A DNA stretch of 6,774 nucleotides from Flavobacteriaceae bacterium (lineage in GTDB: Bacteria; Bacteroidota; Bacteroidia; Flavobacteriales; Flavobacteriaceae): contig DOIV01000111.1 of assembly GCA_003511845.1 (NCBI GenBank), positions 1-6,774 of the forward strand, in the 5' to 3' direction. Position numbers and translations under genes: made by a program. The notes under the pieces are model-generated. The model did not search any database and was not told the origin of the DNA. It saw nothing but the letters and a program-made list of their open reading frames with translations. This document shows, one piece after another, positions 1-6,005 of this stretch (position 1 is its first letter; each line of letters opens with the position of its first letter).

Positions 1-584
1 CTAAGCATGGTGGGTCTAGTTGGCAAAAACTAGCGTGTAAAAATTTACCAAACATAAAAGAAGGCGAAGCTGCTTTTGCCGCTAGTAATAGCAATATTGC
101 TATTTATAAAAACAATGCTTGGTTAGTAACTGGAGGAAAACATGCCAGAGTTTTTCACAGCCCAGATATGGGAGAAACATGGTCGGTGTATGACACACCC
201 ATTGTGCAAGGTGATGAAATGACAGGTATTTATAGTGTTGATTTTTTTGATTCAAATAGTGGAATTATATTTGGCGGTAATTGGAATGATAAAGCTAACA
301 ACATGAACAATAAAGCCATCACAAAAGATGGTGGTAAAACTTGGCAGTTAATTGCAGACGGAAAAGAGCCTGGTTATAAAAGTTGTGTGCAATATGTACC
401 TGACACTAACGGAAAGGAATTGTTTGCCGTAGGCACAACAGGAATTTCATTTTCTAATGACAGTGGTAATTCTTGGAAAAAAGTAAGTGATTCTGCCTAT
501 TACACCATAAGGTTTGTAAATAAAAACTTGGCGTGGCTGGCTGGAGATCAAAAAATTTGTAAAATGACATTACCATTTAAATAA
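1..584 (+). CDS. Asp-box (BNR/Ycf48-like) beta-propeller protein, 5' truncated
   Basis: The reading frame is open from base 3 to the TAA at 582-584, so the gene enters from outside the window; the ATG at 168 lies inside an Asp-box and is not the real start. About 193 C-terminal residues are visible. Seen: four Asp-box-type turns, HGGSSW (visible residues 2-7), DMGETW (55-60), DGGKTW (109-114) and DSGNSW (153-158), spaced roughly 45-55 residues apart as in blades of a beta-propeller, with glycine-rich strands between (GGNWND, AVGTTG, WLAGDQ). The first turn has lost its Asp. Family knowledge: such repeats occur in sialidase-like and Ycf48/Hcf136-like propellers; flavobacterial members are often labelled 'oxidoreductase' without biochemical support and are usually exported. 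No sialidase catalytic residues can be judged from this fragment. The N-terminus and any signal peptide are missing. It lies 35 bp upstream of the lipoprotein gene, on the same strand. Confidence 0.85.
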   Translation, partial: KHGGSSWQKLACKNLPNIKEGEAAFAASNSNIAIYKNNAWLVTGGKHARVFHSPDMGETWSVYDTPIVQGDEMTGIYSVDFFDSNSGIIFGGNWNDKANNMNNKAITKDGGKTWQLIADGKEPGYKSCVQYVPDTNGKELFAVGTTGISFSNDSGNSWKKVSDSAYYTIRFVNKNLAWLAGDQKICKMTLPFK

Positions 585-619
585 TTTAATTAATATTCAT
601 CAATAAAAACAAATCCCAA

Positions 620-1177
620 GTGAAAAAAATAATCGTTCTATTTGTTGCTATTAGCATTGTAAGCTGTAAAAAAAGCTTATTAGAAAGTGAATTCAACTGC
701 AAAAATTCTAAGAACTTTTCAGAACTCAAAGAATATAAAGATATCTTAAAAAACTTTACAATAAAAGTCCCAAAAAACTGGAAAACAAGCCTATATTTTG
801 ACGAATACTCTTCTGAAGTACATACAGCTGATACTACCAAACAACTAACAGAAACTTATCTTTTAGATATTTCTTGGAAACAGGGTGAATTAAAATTAGA
901 TGATGCTTTTGCAAACAGTTTAACCGATTCTCTTCGTATAAAAGAACGATTAATCACTGCTAAAAGCGGATTTGGAGAATTTAAAAACAAACCCAGCTAT
1001 TTCAATCTTTCAGCTGGTAAATATTCAGGACATCAATATCAATACCTACAAGTATTTATCAAAACAAATGTTGACGAATACATTACATTAACCACAAAAG
1101 TGTTTGGTGATACTAATGTTGATGAACGCCTTTGTGAGTCGATAGAATTATTTGAAGGAATTCAACTGATAGATTAA
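620..1177 (+). CDS. small predicted lipoprotein, function unknown
   Basis: A 185-residue protein starting at GTG. The start is chosen because it gives a textbook lipoprotein signal, MKK followed by a hydrophobic stretch and the lipobox I-V-S-C with Cys16 as the lipidated residue; no ATG upstream in frame offers a better start. The residues after the Cys (KKSLLES) do not form a clear acidic Bacteroidota surface-export signal, so the protein may stay on the periplasmic side. The mature part is hydrophilic; FTIKVPKNW (46-54) followed by alternating strands resembles the opening of PsbP/Mog1-like folds, but this is only an impression. I do not recognise a named family. The 35-bp gap before it and the 19-bp gap to pepT suggest co-transcription with both neighbours. 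A frame on the opposite strand (586-840) is a shadow. Confidence 0.8.
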   Translation: MKKIIVLFVAISIVSCKKSLLESEFNCKNSKNFSELKEYKDILKNFTIKVPKNWKTSLYFDEYSSEVHTADTTKQLTETYLLDISWKQGELKLDDAFANSLTDSLRIKERLITAKSGFGEFKNKPSYFNLSAGKYSGHQYQYLQVFIKTNVDEYITLTTKVFGDTNVDERLCESIELFEGIQLID

Positions 1178-1196
1178 ACAATCGAAACTACTATTC

Positions 1197-2432
1197 ATGC
1201 AACACATTATTGATAGGTTTATAAAATATATTAAAATAGACACACAATCAGATCCTGAAAATCCTGATTTTCCGAGTACAGAAAAGCAATGGAATTTAGC
1301 TAAAGTATTAGTTGAAGATTTAAAGGTTATTAGATTAAAAAACATAACTTTAGATGATAATTGCTATATTATGGCAACTTTACCTAGCAATGTAGACTTT
1401 GAAGTACCTACTATTGGCTTTATTTCGCATATTGATACGAGTCCTGATTATTCGGGTACAAATATAAATCCGCAAATTCATAAGAATTATGATGGAAAAG
1501 ACATCGTCTTGAATGAAGCTGAGAACATTATTTTATCACCTGATTATTTTGAAGATTTATTGCTCTATAAAGGACAAACGCTAATCACTACAGATGGCAC
1601 TACCCTTTTAGGAGCTGATGATAAAGCAGGAATTACAGAAATTATCACAGCAATGGAATATTTGATGCAGCATCCTGAAATAAAACATGGTGAAATTAAA
1701 ATTGCTTTTACGCCTGATGAAGAGGTTGGTAAAGGTGCTCACTTATTTGATGTTGATAAATTTGGAGCTGAATGGGCATATACCATGGATGGTAGTCAGG
1801 TTGGGGAATTGGAATATGAAAATTTCAATGCAGCTAGAGCTAAAGTTACTATCAACGGAAAAATTGTACATCCTGGTTATGCCAAAGGTAAAATGATCAA
1901 CTCTATGTTGATCGCCAATGAGTTTATAGCTGCATTACCAAAACATGAAACTCCTCAAGAAACTGAAGGTTACGAAGGCTTTTACCATCTACACACCATG
2001 AAAGGTGAAGTTGAAAAAACAGAATTGCAGTATATCATTAGAGATCATGATATGAAATTGTTTGAGCAACGAAAAGCTGATTTTCAAAAAGCAGCAGATA
2101 CTATCAATAAAAATTTAGGCAAAGATCTGGTTATTGTAGAGATTAAAGATCAATACTACAATATGAAAGAAAAAGTTGAACCTGTAATGCATATCGTTGA
2201 TATTGCTGAACAAGCGATGAAAGATTTAGGTATCAAACCCCTAATAAAAGCTATTAGAGGTGGTACAGACGGTTCGCAATTATCATATAAAGGACTACCC
2301 TGCCCTAACATCTTTGCTGGAGGGCATAATTTTCATGGACGTTATGAATATGTGCCGGTAGAATCTATGCAAAAAGCGGTTGAAGTAATTGTTAAAATTG
2401 CTGAGAAAACGGCTTTGAAGTATTCAAAATAA
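1197..2432 (+). CDS. pepT: peptidase T (tripeptide aminopeptidase, M20B)
   Basis: A 411-residue cytosolic di-zinc aminopeptidase that removes the N-terminal residue from tripeptides; the length matches E. coli PepT (about 408). The M20 signature is complete: HID (His78, Asp80) in the first metal motif, GADDKAG with bridging Asp141, TPDEEVG with catalytic Glu175 and zinc ligand Glu176, TMDGS with Asp198, HPGYAKG (His225) at the lid/dimerisation domain, RGGTDGS (354-360) for the peptide carboxylate, and GGHNFHG with final ligand His380. The N-terminus ([20 protein letters not shown]) and the STEKQW motif at 27-32 are typical of the family, supporting the ATG at 1197. There is no signal peptide. 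It is probably the last gene of the run with the lipoprotein, and an 82-bp gap follows. Nothing suggests damage. A 69-residue frame inside it (1687-1896) is a shadow. Confidence 0.97.
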   Translation: MQHIIDRFIKYIKIDTQSDPENPDFPSTEKQWNLAKVLVEDLKVIRLKNITLDDNCYIMATLPSNVDFEVPTIGFISHIDTSPDYSGTNINPQIHKNYDGKDIVLNEAENIILSPDYFEDLLLYKGQTLITTDGTTLLGADDKAGITEIITAMEYLMQHPEIKHGEIKIAFTPDEEVGKGAHLFDVDKFGAEWAYTMDGSQVGELEYENFNAARAKVTINGKIVHPGYAKGKMINSMLIANEFIAALPKHETPQETEGYEGFYHLHTMKGEVEKTELQYIIRDHDMKLFEQRKADFQKAADTINKNLGKDLVIVEIKDQYYNMKEKVEPVMHIVDIAEQAMKDLGIKPLIKAIRGGTDGSQLSYKGLPCPNIFAGGHNFHGRYEYVPVESMQKAVEVIVKIAEKTALKYSK

Positions 2433-2514
2433 CTCATTAGTTCTTTAATACCCTTACTGGAGTAATTAAGAGGTTTTAGTATCTTACCAAGAAATTAACC
2501 TAAATATAATTAAT

Positions 2515-2931
2515 ATGGCTACTTCTACAACAATTACAAAAGGCTTTAAAACAATTGCTATTATTGCAATAATATGGAATGTTATTGGTGTAATGTCATT
2601 CTTAATGCATGCTTTTATGTCACCAGAAACTATTGCCACTTTACCTGAAAATCAACAAGAATTTATGAATAACACACCTACTTGGCGTATGATATGCTTT
2701 GGTACAGCCACTTTTGGGGGTTTAATTGCAAGTATATTTTTATTACTTAAAAACAAAATGGCAATTGCCTTATTCGCTCTTTCTTTTATTGCGATTGTAC
2801 TTGGTCATTATTATGATGTTTTTATGGTAAAATATTATAATGGTGCAGAAATTTCAGATTTAATTTTACCTTTTTTAATCGTGACTATTGGTTTGTTTTT
2901 ATTTTGGTATTCTAGAAAAAAATTGACTTAG
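2515..2931 (+). CDS. small four-helix inner-membrane protein
   Basis: A 138-residue protein with four predicted membrane helices at about 11-33, 59-79, 81-103 and 115-132, ending in a basic tail (RKKLT). Between helices 1 and 2 lies a conserved-looking loop: WNVIG (21-25), then an acidic LPENQQE (43-49) and TPTW (54-57). This pattern (W-N-x-x-G in helix 1, L-P-E and P-x-W before helix 2) matches a small membrane family of Bacteroidota and Proteobacteria that is often labelled 'sugar transporter' or hypothetical; the transporter label has no support I know of. The ATG at 2515 is preceded by an AT-rich stretch without a Shine-Dalgarno, normal for this phylum. It stands 82 bp after pepT and 116 bp before the broken protease gene, so it may be a single-gene unit. 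Function unknown. Confidence 0.8.
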   Translation: MATSTTITKGFKTIAIIAIIWNVIGVMSFLMHAFMSPETIATLPENQQEFMNNTPTWRMICFGTATFGGLIASIFLLLKNKMAIALFALSFIAIVLGHYYDVFMVKYYNGAEISDLILPFLIVTIGLFLFWYSRKKLT

Positions 2932-2944
2932 AATAAACTTATAC

Positions 2945-3011
2945 TGTAAATTTTACAATTCATCCAAAAAAAAATACAATTCAGAGTTCTTAATTATTCC
3001 AAAAAAAAATA
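2945..3011. repeat. palindrome, phased 9-mers and A-tracts upstream of the CPBP gene
   Basis: Three nested patterns fill this 116-bp gap. TGTAAAtTTTACA (2945-2957) is a perfect 6-bp inverted repeat around one base. TACAATTCA occurs at 2954-2962 and 2975-2983, exactly 21 bp apart. TCC plus nine A plus TA occurs at 2963-2976 and 2998-3011, 35 bp apart. In DNA this AT-rich the A-tracts may be chance or slippage products. The 21-bp phase resembles that of a LytTR site, but the sequence lacks the GTT core. A regulatory role is possible and unproven. Confidence 0.35.
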
Positions 3012-3025
3012 TGTTCACATATTTG
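3009..3025 (+). promoter_or_regulatory. possible -7 box overlapped by a small palindrome
   Basis: CATATTTG (3018-3025), followed by CATC, differs in one base from the Bacteroidota -7 consensus TAnnTTTG and lies 22 bp before the ATG at 3048. No TTG -33 element is visible at the usual distance. ATATGT-TC-ACATAT (3009-3022) is a perfect 6-bp-arm inverted repeat overlapping the box, as an operator might. Both are short patterns in AT-rich DNA and should be read as candidates only. Confidence 0.3.
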
Positions 3026-3047
3026 CATCAACAAAAAACAAACTAAA

Positions 3048-3773
3048 ATGAACTCAACCATAAAAAAAATTATATTTATTAGTCTTTATTTTATCATTGC
3101 AGTTGCAATTAGATATTATATAACCATTATAAAACCTGACTTTTATACTAATGCTGATTACTTTTTACGAACCATACTTCAAGGTATTGGACCTTTTATT
3201 GGTGGTTTATTAATGATTTATGGCTTTAAAAGACCAAACGATTTAAAACTATTTTCGTTTGGAGTAAAACAATCCGTTTTTTTGGTGCTATTACCAATTG
3301 GATTATTCACTTTAGTTGGTATTTTTAATATTGGAAAACCCTATTATATTGATGGCCCAAAAATTGTTTTTGGTGCTATTTTATACGGTTTCTTAGAAGA
3401 GTATGGCTGGCGAGGTTATTTACAATCAGAATTAAAAGATCTAACCAGTTTTTATAAATAAATCATTGCCATATTATGGTATGTATGGCATTTAAAACTT
3501 GGACTAACCATGAGTCATTTAGTACATTTTGGAATTATCCTTACAAGAACTATCGGAATTGGTTTTGTTGCTGACAGAACCAAGTCGTTTGTATTGGTTG
3601 CTTTATTCCACGCCTTTCTAAACTTATTTTATATTACAAGTGCTTTGGAAGGAATTACAGATATTCAAAAAATTGTGATACTTATAATTAGCATTGTTGC
3701 TATTATTTATTTAATGAGAGTAGACGGTCGTAAAAAACGATTGGCAGAAGAACACAACGCTAATTTGGAATAA
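3048..3773 (+). pseudogene. CPBP-family intramembrane metalloprotease, broken by one in-frame TAA
   Basis: Reading straight through the TAA at 3459-3461 (codon 138) gives one 240-residue membrane protein in a single frame, so the lesion is a nonsense change with no shift of frame. All CPBP (ABI, CAAX protease/bacteriocin-processing) motifs are present: EEYGWRGYL with Glu117-Glu118 and Arg122 before the stop, then WYVWH with His148 and FHAFLN with His188 and Asn192 after it. Hydrophobic helices lie at about 5-25, 42-60, 75-94 and 104-118 and in the rest of the protein. Family members cleave prenylated or peptide substrates within the membrane, or act as bacteriocin self-immunity or scaffold proteins. 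As written, translation ends 11 codons before the second metal motif, so the 137-residue product should be inactive. A restart at ATG 3510 would lack the Glu-Glu motif. The intact motifs point to a recent mutation, a sequencing error or readthrough. Confidence 0.85.
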
Positions 3774-3804
3774 GAAAACCACTTTTAATTTACTGAATTC
3801 AATT

Positions 3805-3841
3805 TTATAAACCTTCGAGTTATAACCCTGAAGGTTTATAA
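3805..3841 (+). terminator. hairpin between convergent genes, likely terminator
   Basis: TTATAAACCTTC (3805-3816) pairs perfectly with GAAGGTTTATAA (3830-3841), a 12-bp stem with a 13-base loop. On the plus strand it is followed by TATTTTTAA, and on the minus strand by AAAATTGAATTC, so termination is best supported for the plus-strand CPBP gene ending at 3773. The AAACCTTC...GAAGGTTT core resembles intergenic palindromes that recur in flavobacterial genomes, so it may also be a dispersed repeat. Confidence 0.6.
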
Positions 3842-3866
3842 TATTTTTAATACTAAAATAAGTGTG

Positions 3867-3885
3867 GTGATTATTTTATAATCAC
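3867..3885. terminator. second hairpin, near the 3' end of the minus-strand gene
   Basis: GTGATTAT-TTT-ATAATCAC forms an 8-bp stem with a 3-base loop, 27 bp beyond the stop codon of the minus-strand DUF5694 gene. No clear U-run follows on the minus strand, so it may act as an RNA 3'-end stabiliser or a weak terminator. It is separated by 25 bp from the larger hairpin. Confidence 0.4.
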
Positions 3886-3911
3886 ATCAATATCTGAATA
3901 TTCATGCATTA

Positions 3912-4754
3912 CTATTTATTTTCAACAACATCTATCAACTCTACCGTTTTCCAATCTTCATTTGCATCTATATAATTTTTAATCATTGCTATATGACTTG
4001 AACCAAGTAAAACCATTACTCGTTCGTCATTTATTGTTGTATTTTTCTTTAATAAAGACCACATGTATAAATTTCTTCGCATCCACTCTGATGTTAAATA
4101 TGCACCGATAAAATCTTCATTGTCTCCAACTGTTAATATTTTTTCATAAAATTCATTCATATCATCACGTTCTTCCTTCGTGTTATTATCATAAAGCATT
4201 TCTTTTAAAGAAATATTTGAATCAATTTTATCGTTTGTGTCTTTTTCCAGTCTTTTAATTGTTGCTGTTAAATACATTTCTATATCTGTTTGTTTATTTT
4301 TCTTTATTGAAGCCATTAATTTACCAAATGGAAAATTAGTATCATTATAATCTATAGCTATTATTTGAGCTTCATCAATTAGTTTTCCTGCTCTAAATGC
4401 TATTTGATAGATCTCATCGGTTTTATAAATACCGTCTTTTTTGAATTTAGCATAGGTACTGTCTAAACTGTTTTGTTGTTTATAAGGCCATTCTACAAAT
4501 ATTTTTGTTGGCTTAAATTCGGTGATTTTTTTAGCAATTTCTTTTAAATCATTTTGAGATGATTTTGTGTTAATGTCAAATGTTTTTGTTTTCACTACAT
4601 CTGCACCTGGATTGTTAAAATGAAAAGTGCCTATCAATAAAATTTCGGTCTGCTTCTTATTAAAAAGGTTCTCACTTTTACTTTGTGCTATACTGCTTGT
4701 TAAAGCAAAGATTGTTATTAAGCTAAATAATGTAATTTTAAATAATGATTTCAT
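3912..4754 (-). CDS. exported DUF5694 (TraB/Tiki/ChaN-like) protein
   Basis: A 280-residue protein with an N-terminal signal peptide: KSLFK, a hydrophobic core to about residue 20, and a likely signal peptidase I site at SIA-Q (after Ala23), with no lipobox. The mature part opens with LLIGTFHFNNPG (GTFHF at 42-46), the hallmark of DUF5694, and has FVEWP (Glu88), AIDYND (133-138) and VLLGSSHI near the end (GSSHI 251-255). The paired GxxH motifs plus Glu are shared by the EreA/ChaN/TraB/Tiki superfamily, some members of which are metal-dependent hydrolases or proteases; His45, Glu88 and His254 are the candidate functional residues. Enzyme activity and substrate are unknown. It is transcribed away from the LytS/LytTR operon across a shared repeat array, suggesting it is a target of that system. 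The ATG at 4754 gives the signal peptide, and the stop is TAG. Confidence 0.85.
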   Translation of the reverse strand: MKSLFKITLFSLITIFALTSSIAQSKSENLFNKKQTEILLIGTFHFNNPGADVVKTKTFDINTKSSQNDLKEIAKKITEFKPTKIFVEWPYKQQNSLDSTYAKFKKDGIYKTDEIYQIAFRAGKLIDEAQIIAIDYNDTNFPFGKLMASIKKNKQTDIEMYLTATIKRLEKDTNDKIDSNISLKEMLYDNNTKEERDDMNEFYEKILTVGDNEDFIGAYLTSEWMRRNLYMWSLLKKNTTINDERVMVLLGSSHIAMIKNYIDANEDWKTVELIDVVENK

Positions 4755-4784
4755 AATTTTATATTTTAGATTATTAATTTCTGG

Positions 4785-4792
4785 CTAAACTA
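4785..4792 (-). promoter_or_regulatory. candidate -7 box for the DUF5694 gene
   Basis: On the minus strand this reads TAGTTTAG, one mismatch from TAnnTTTG, and lies 30 bp before the ATG. It is 29 bp beyond the last left-facing repeat (4822). No TTG -33 element is present at the usual spacing, as expected of a promoter that needs an activator bound just upstream. Confidence 0.4.
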
Positions 4793-4821
4793 TAAGGTTT
4801 TGTTCATACTTAGAGAGTGAT

Positions 4822-4872
4822 TTTACCAACAGTACTTTTCATCTTACAAACTCAAAGACTAACTATACAAAC
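4822..4872 (-). promoter_or_regulatory. LytTR-type operator, three left-facing 9-bp repeats in 21-bp phase
   Basis: On the minus strand the element GTTTGTATA is exact at 4864-4872, and 7/9 copies follow at 4843-4851 (GTTTGTAAG) and 4822-4830 (GTTGGTAAA). The starts differ by exactly 21 bp each time. Each copy with its three upstream bases fits the published LytTR half-site pattern [TA][AC][CA]GTTN[AG][TG] at 9 of 9 (TCCGTTTGT, inner), 8 of 9 (TGAGTTTGT, middle) and 8 of 9 (ACTGTTGGT, outer) positions. The array faces the DUF5694 gene, so the encoded LytTR regulator probably binds here to control it. The binding is inferred. Confidence 0.65.
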
Positions 4873-4895
4873 GGATTAGTCGGTTTAAACAAGCA

Positions 4896-4925
4896 GTTTG
4901 TATAATAAAATGTAGCGTTTGTATA
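4896..4925 (+). promoter_or_regulatory. LytTR-type operator, two right-facing 9-bp repeats in 21-bp phase
   Basis: GTTTGTATA is exact at 4896-4904 and 4917-4925 (identical for 10 bases, with the following A), separated by a 12-bp spacer. With upstream bases (GCAGTTTGT and AGCGTTTGT) each matches 8 of 9 positions of the LytTR half-site pattern. AgrA and ComE sites are likewise 9-bp direct repeats with about 12-bp spacers placed next to the -35 region. The pair faces the histidine kinase/LytTR operon, implying autoregulation. It mirrors the left-facing set about base 4884. Confidence 0.7.
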
Positions 4926-4955
4926 AATCTACAGAAAAACATTTTAAAAAAGGTC

Positions 4956-4963
4956 TATTTTTA
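4956..4963 (+). promoter_or_regulatory. candidate -7 box for the LytS/LytTR operon
   Basis: TATTTTTA is one mismatch from TAnnTTTG and lies 30 bp beyond the last right-facing repeat, matching the 29 bp on the other side. It ends 4 bp before the ATG at 4968, so the transcript would be leaderless or nearly so; if that is wrong, the promoter lies elsewhere. No TTG -33 box is visible. Confidence 0.4.
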
Positions 4964-4967
4964 CCTT

Positions 4968-6005
4968 ATGGAAACAAAATACAAATGGAAATATCACACC
5001 TTGCTAATCAGCATAGTTGTATTAATGAATTTCTTTGGTCATTACGTAGTTGGTGGGATAGATAGTTTATTAAAAGAGTTTACTTTACCTCGTTTTTATT
5101 ATACCCTTTCATTTAATTTAGTGTTTTTTAGTATCTATTTCTTTAATTTTTATATTGTTTGCCCTTTGACTTTAAAGAAAAGTAAATTTTACAAATTTGC
5201 TCTTTTCACAATATTATCCTTTGTTTTATTTGCATCATTGCGATACATTATAGAAGAAATTATTTTATTTAACATAACAGAAATACATAATTATGAAGAA
5301 AAAGCAAGAAAGATTGGTTATTATTTTTTCGATAACACCTATTTTGCCTTAAAAGCTATTTTATATAGCACCTTATTGTATTTAATATTTCGATTTGTCG
5401 AAAATAAGAACAAACTACACCAATTAGAGATTGACCATAAGAAAGCTAAATTAAATTATTTGAAGTCACAGATGAGTCCGCATTTTTTATTTAACACCTT
5501 AAATGCCTTTTATGTAGAATTGATAGATGATAAGCCTGAAACTGCAAGAGATATCCATAAATTATCAGAATTACTACGTTTTGTTACTTATGAATCACAA
5601 GAAGATTTTTTACCATTAAAAAGTGAAATTAAATTTTTAGAAGACTATATCTATTTTTATTACAAACGCTTTGAAAATGAATTGTTTGTTGATTTTAATG
5701 TAAAAGGGTTGGTAAGCAATCAGCAAATTCCATCTTTAATATTAATTCATTTTGTTGAAAATGTATTCAAGCATGGTATTATCAATGATAAAATCAATCC
5801 TGTAAAAATTAATATAACTATTAATGATCATTTTTTAGAAATGACTACTGAAAATAAGTTTATAATATCAGAAAAATATACTTCAAAAGGGATTGGTCAA
5901 AAAAACATCAGCCAACGATTAACTGCTCTTTTTAAAACAGATTATCAATTGAGGTATGTTGATGATAATACCTATTTTAGTACTTATTTAAAAATCCCAA
6001 TCTAG
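4968..6005 (+). CDS. LytS/YpdA-type membrane sensor histidine kinase
   Basis: A 345-residue sensor kinase of the His_kinase (PF06580) class. Four membrane helices at about 11-29, 42-66, 76-100 and 124-144 occupy the N-terminus, followed by a short coiled-coil-like linker (145-165) and the phospho-acceptor box QMSPHFLFNTLN with His172. Next come LPLKSEIKFLEDYI (215-228), the N-box FVENVFKHG (Asn265, His269) and the glycine box GIGQKNISQRL (308-318), so the kinase core is complete. There is no PAS, HAMP or large extracytoplasmic domain; the signal must act on the membrane helices or short loops. It should phosphorylate the regulator encoded directly downstream, with which it shares no intergenic base (TAG at 6003-6005, ATG at 6006). 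The array of 9-bp repeats upstream suggests control by that regulator. The ATG at 4968 is the only sensible start before helix 1. Confidence 0.93.
   Translation: METKYKWKYHTLLISIVVLMNFFGHYVVGGIDSLLKEFTLPRFYYTLSFNLVFFSIYFFNFYIVCPLTLKKSKFYKFALFTILSFVLFASLRYIIEEIILFNITEIHNYEEKARKIGYYFFDNTYFALKAILYSTLLYLIFRFVENKNKLHQLEIDHKKAKLNYLKSQMSPHFLFNTLNAFYVELIDDKPETARDIHKLSELLRFVTYESQEDFLPLKSEIKFLEDYIYFYYKRFENELFVDFNVKGLVSNQQIPSLILIHFVENVFKHGIINDKINPVKINITINDHFLEMTTENKFIISEKYTSKGIGQKNISQRLTALFKTDYQLRYVDDNTYFSTYLKIPI

Noticed and set aside
168..584. ATG at 168 as the true start of the propeller gene
   Set aside because: The frame stays open to the window edge, and this Met is the second residue of an Asp-box (DMGETW).
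586..840. Minus-strand open frame of 84 codons
   Set aside because: It lies antisense to the lipoprotein gene, has no recognisable motif, and its coding logic is explained by the plus strand.
1148..1345. Minus-strand open frame of 65 codons
   Set aside because: It overlaps the start of pepT antisense, where the plus-strand protein is clearly conserved.
1687..1896. Plus-strand open frame of 69 codons inside pepT
   Set aside because: Out-of-frame shadow; low-complexity Leu/Lys-rich translation inside the metal-binding region of pepT.
2433..2514. Terminator after pepT
   Set aside because: Only short, imperfect pairings (such as TTACT/AGTAA with a 2-base loop) are present.
3510..3773. Open frame of 87 codons as an independent gene
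   Set aside because: It is in the same frame as the upstream part and carries the second half of the CPBP motifs; it is the 3' piece of the interrupted gene.
4801..4809. A fourth left-facing repeat in 21-bp phase
   Set aside because: Only 6 of 9 bases match and the GTT core is lost (GTA).
4883..4890. GTTTAAAC palindrome in the divergent gap as a separate operator
   Set aside because: It is only 8 bp in AT-rich DNA and its centre (4886.5) does not coincide with the symmetry centre of the repeat array (4884).
4938..4946. A third right-facing repeat in 21-bp phase
   Set aside because: The sequence at the expected place (AACATTTTA) matches only about 3 of 9 bases.
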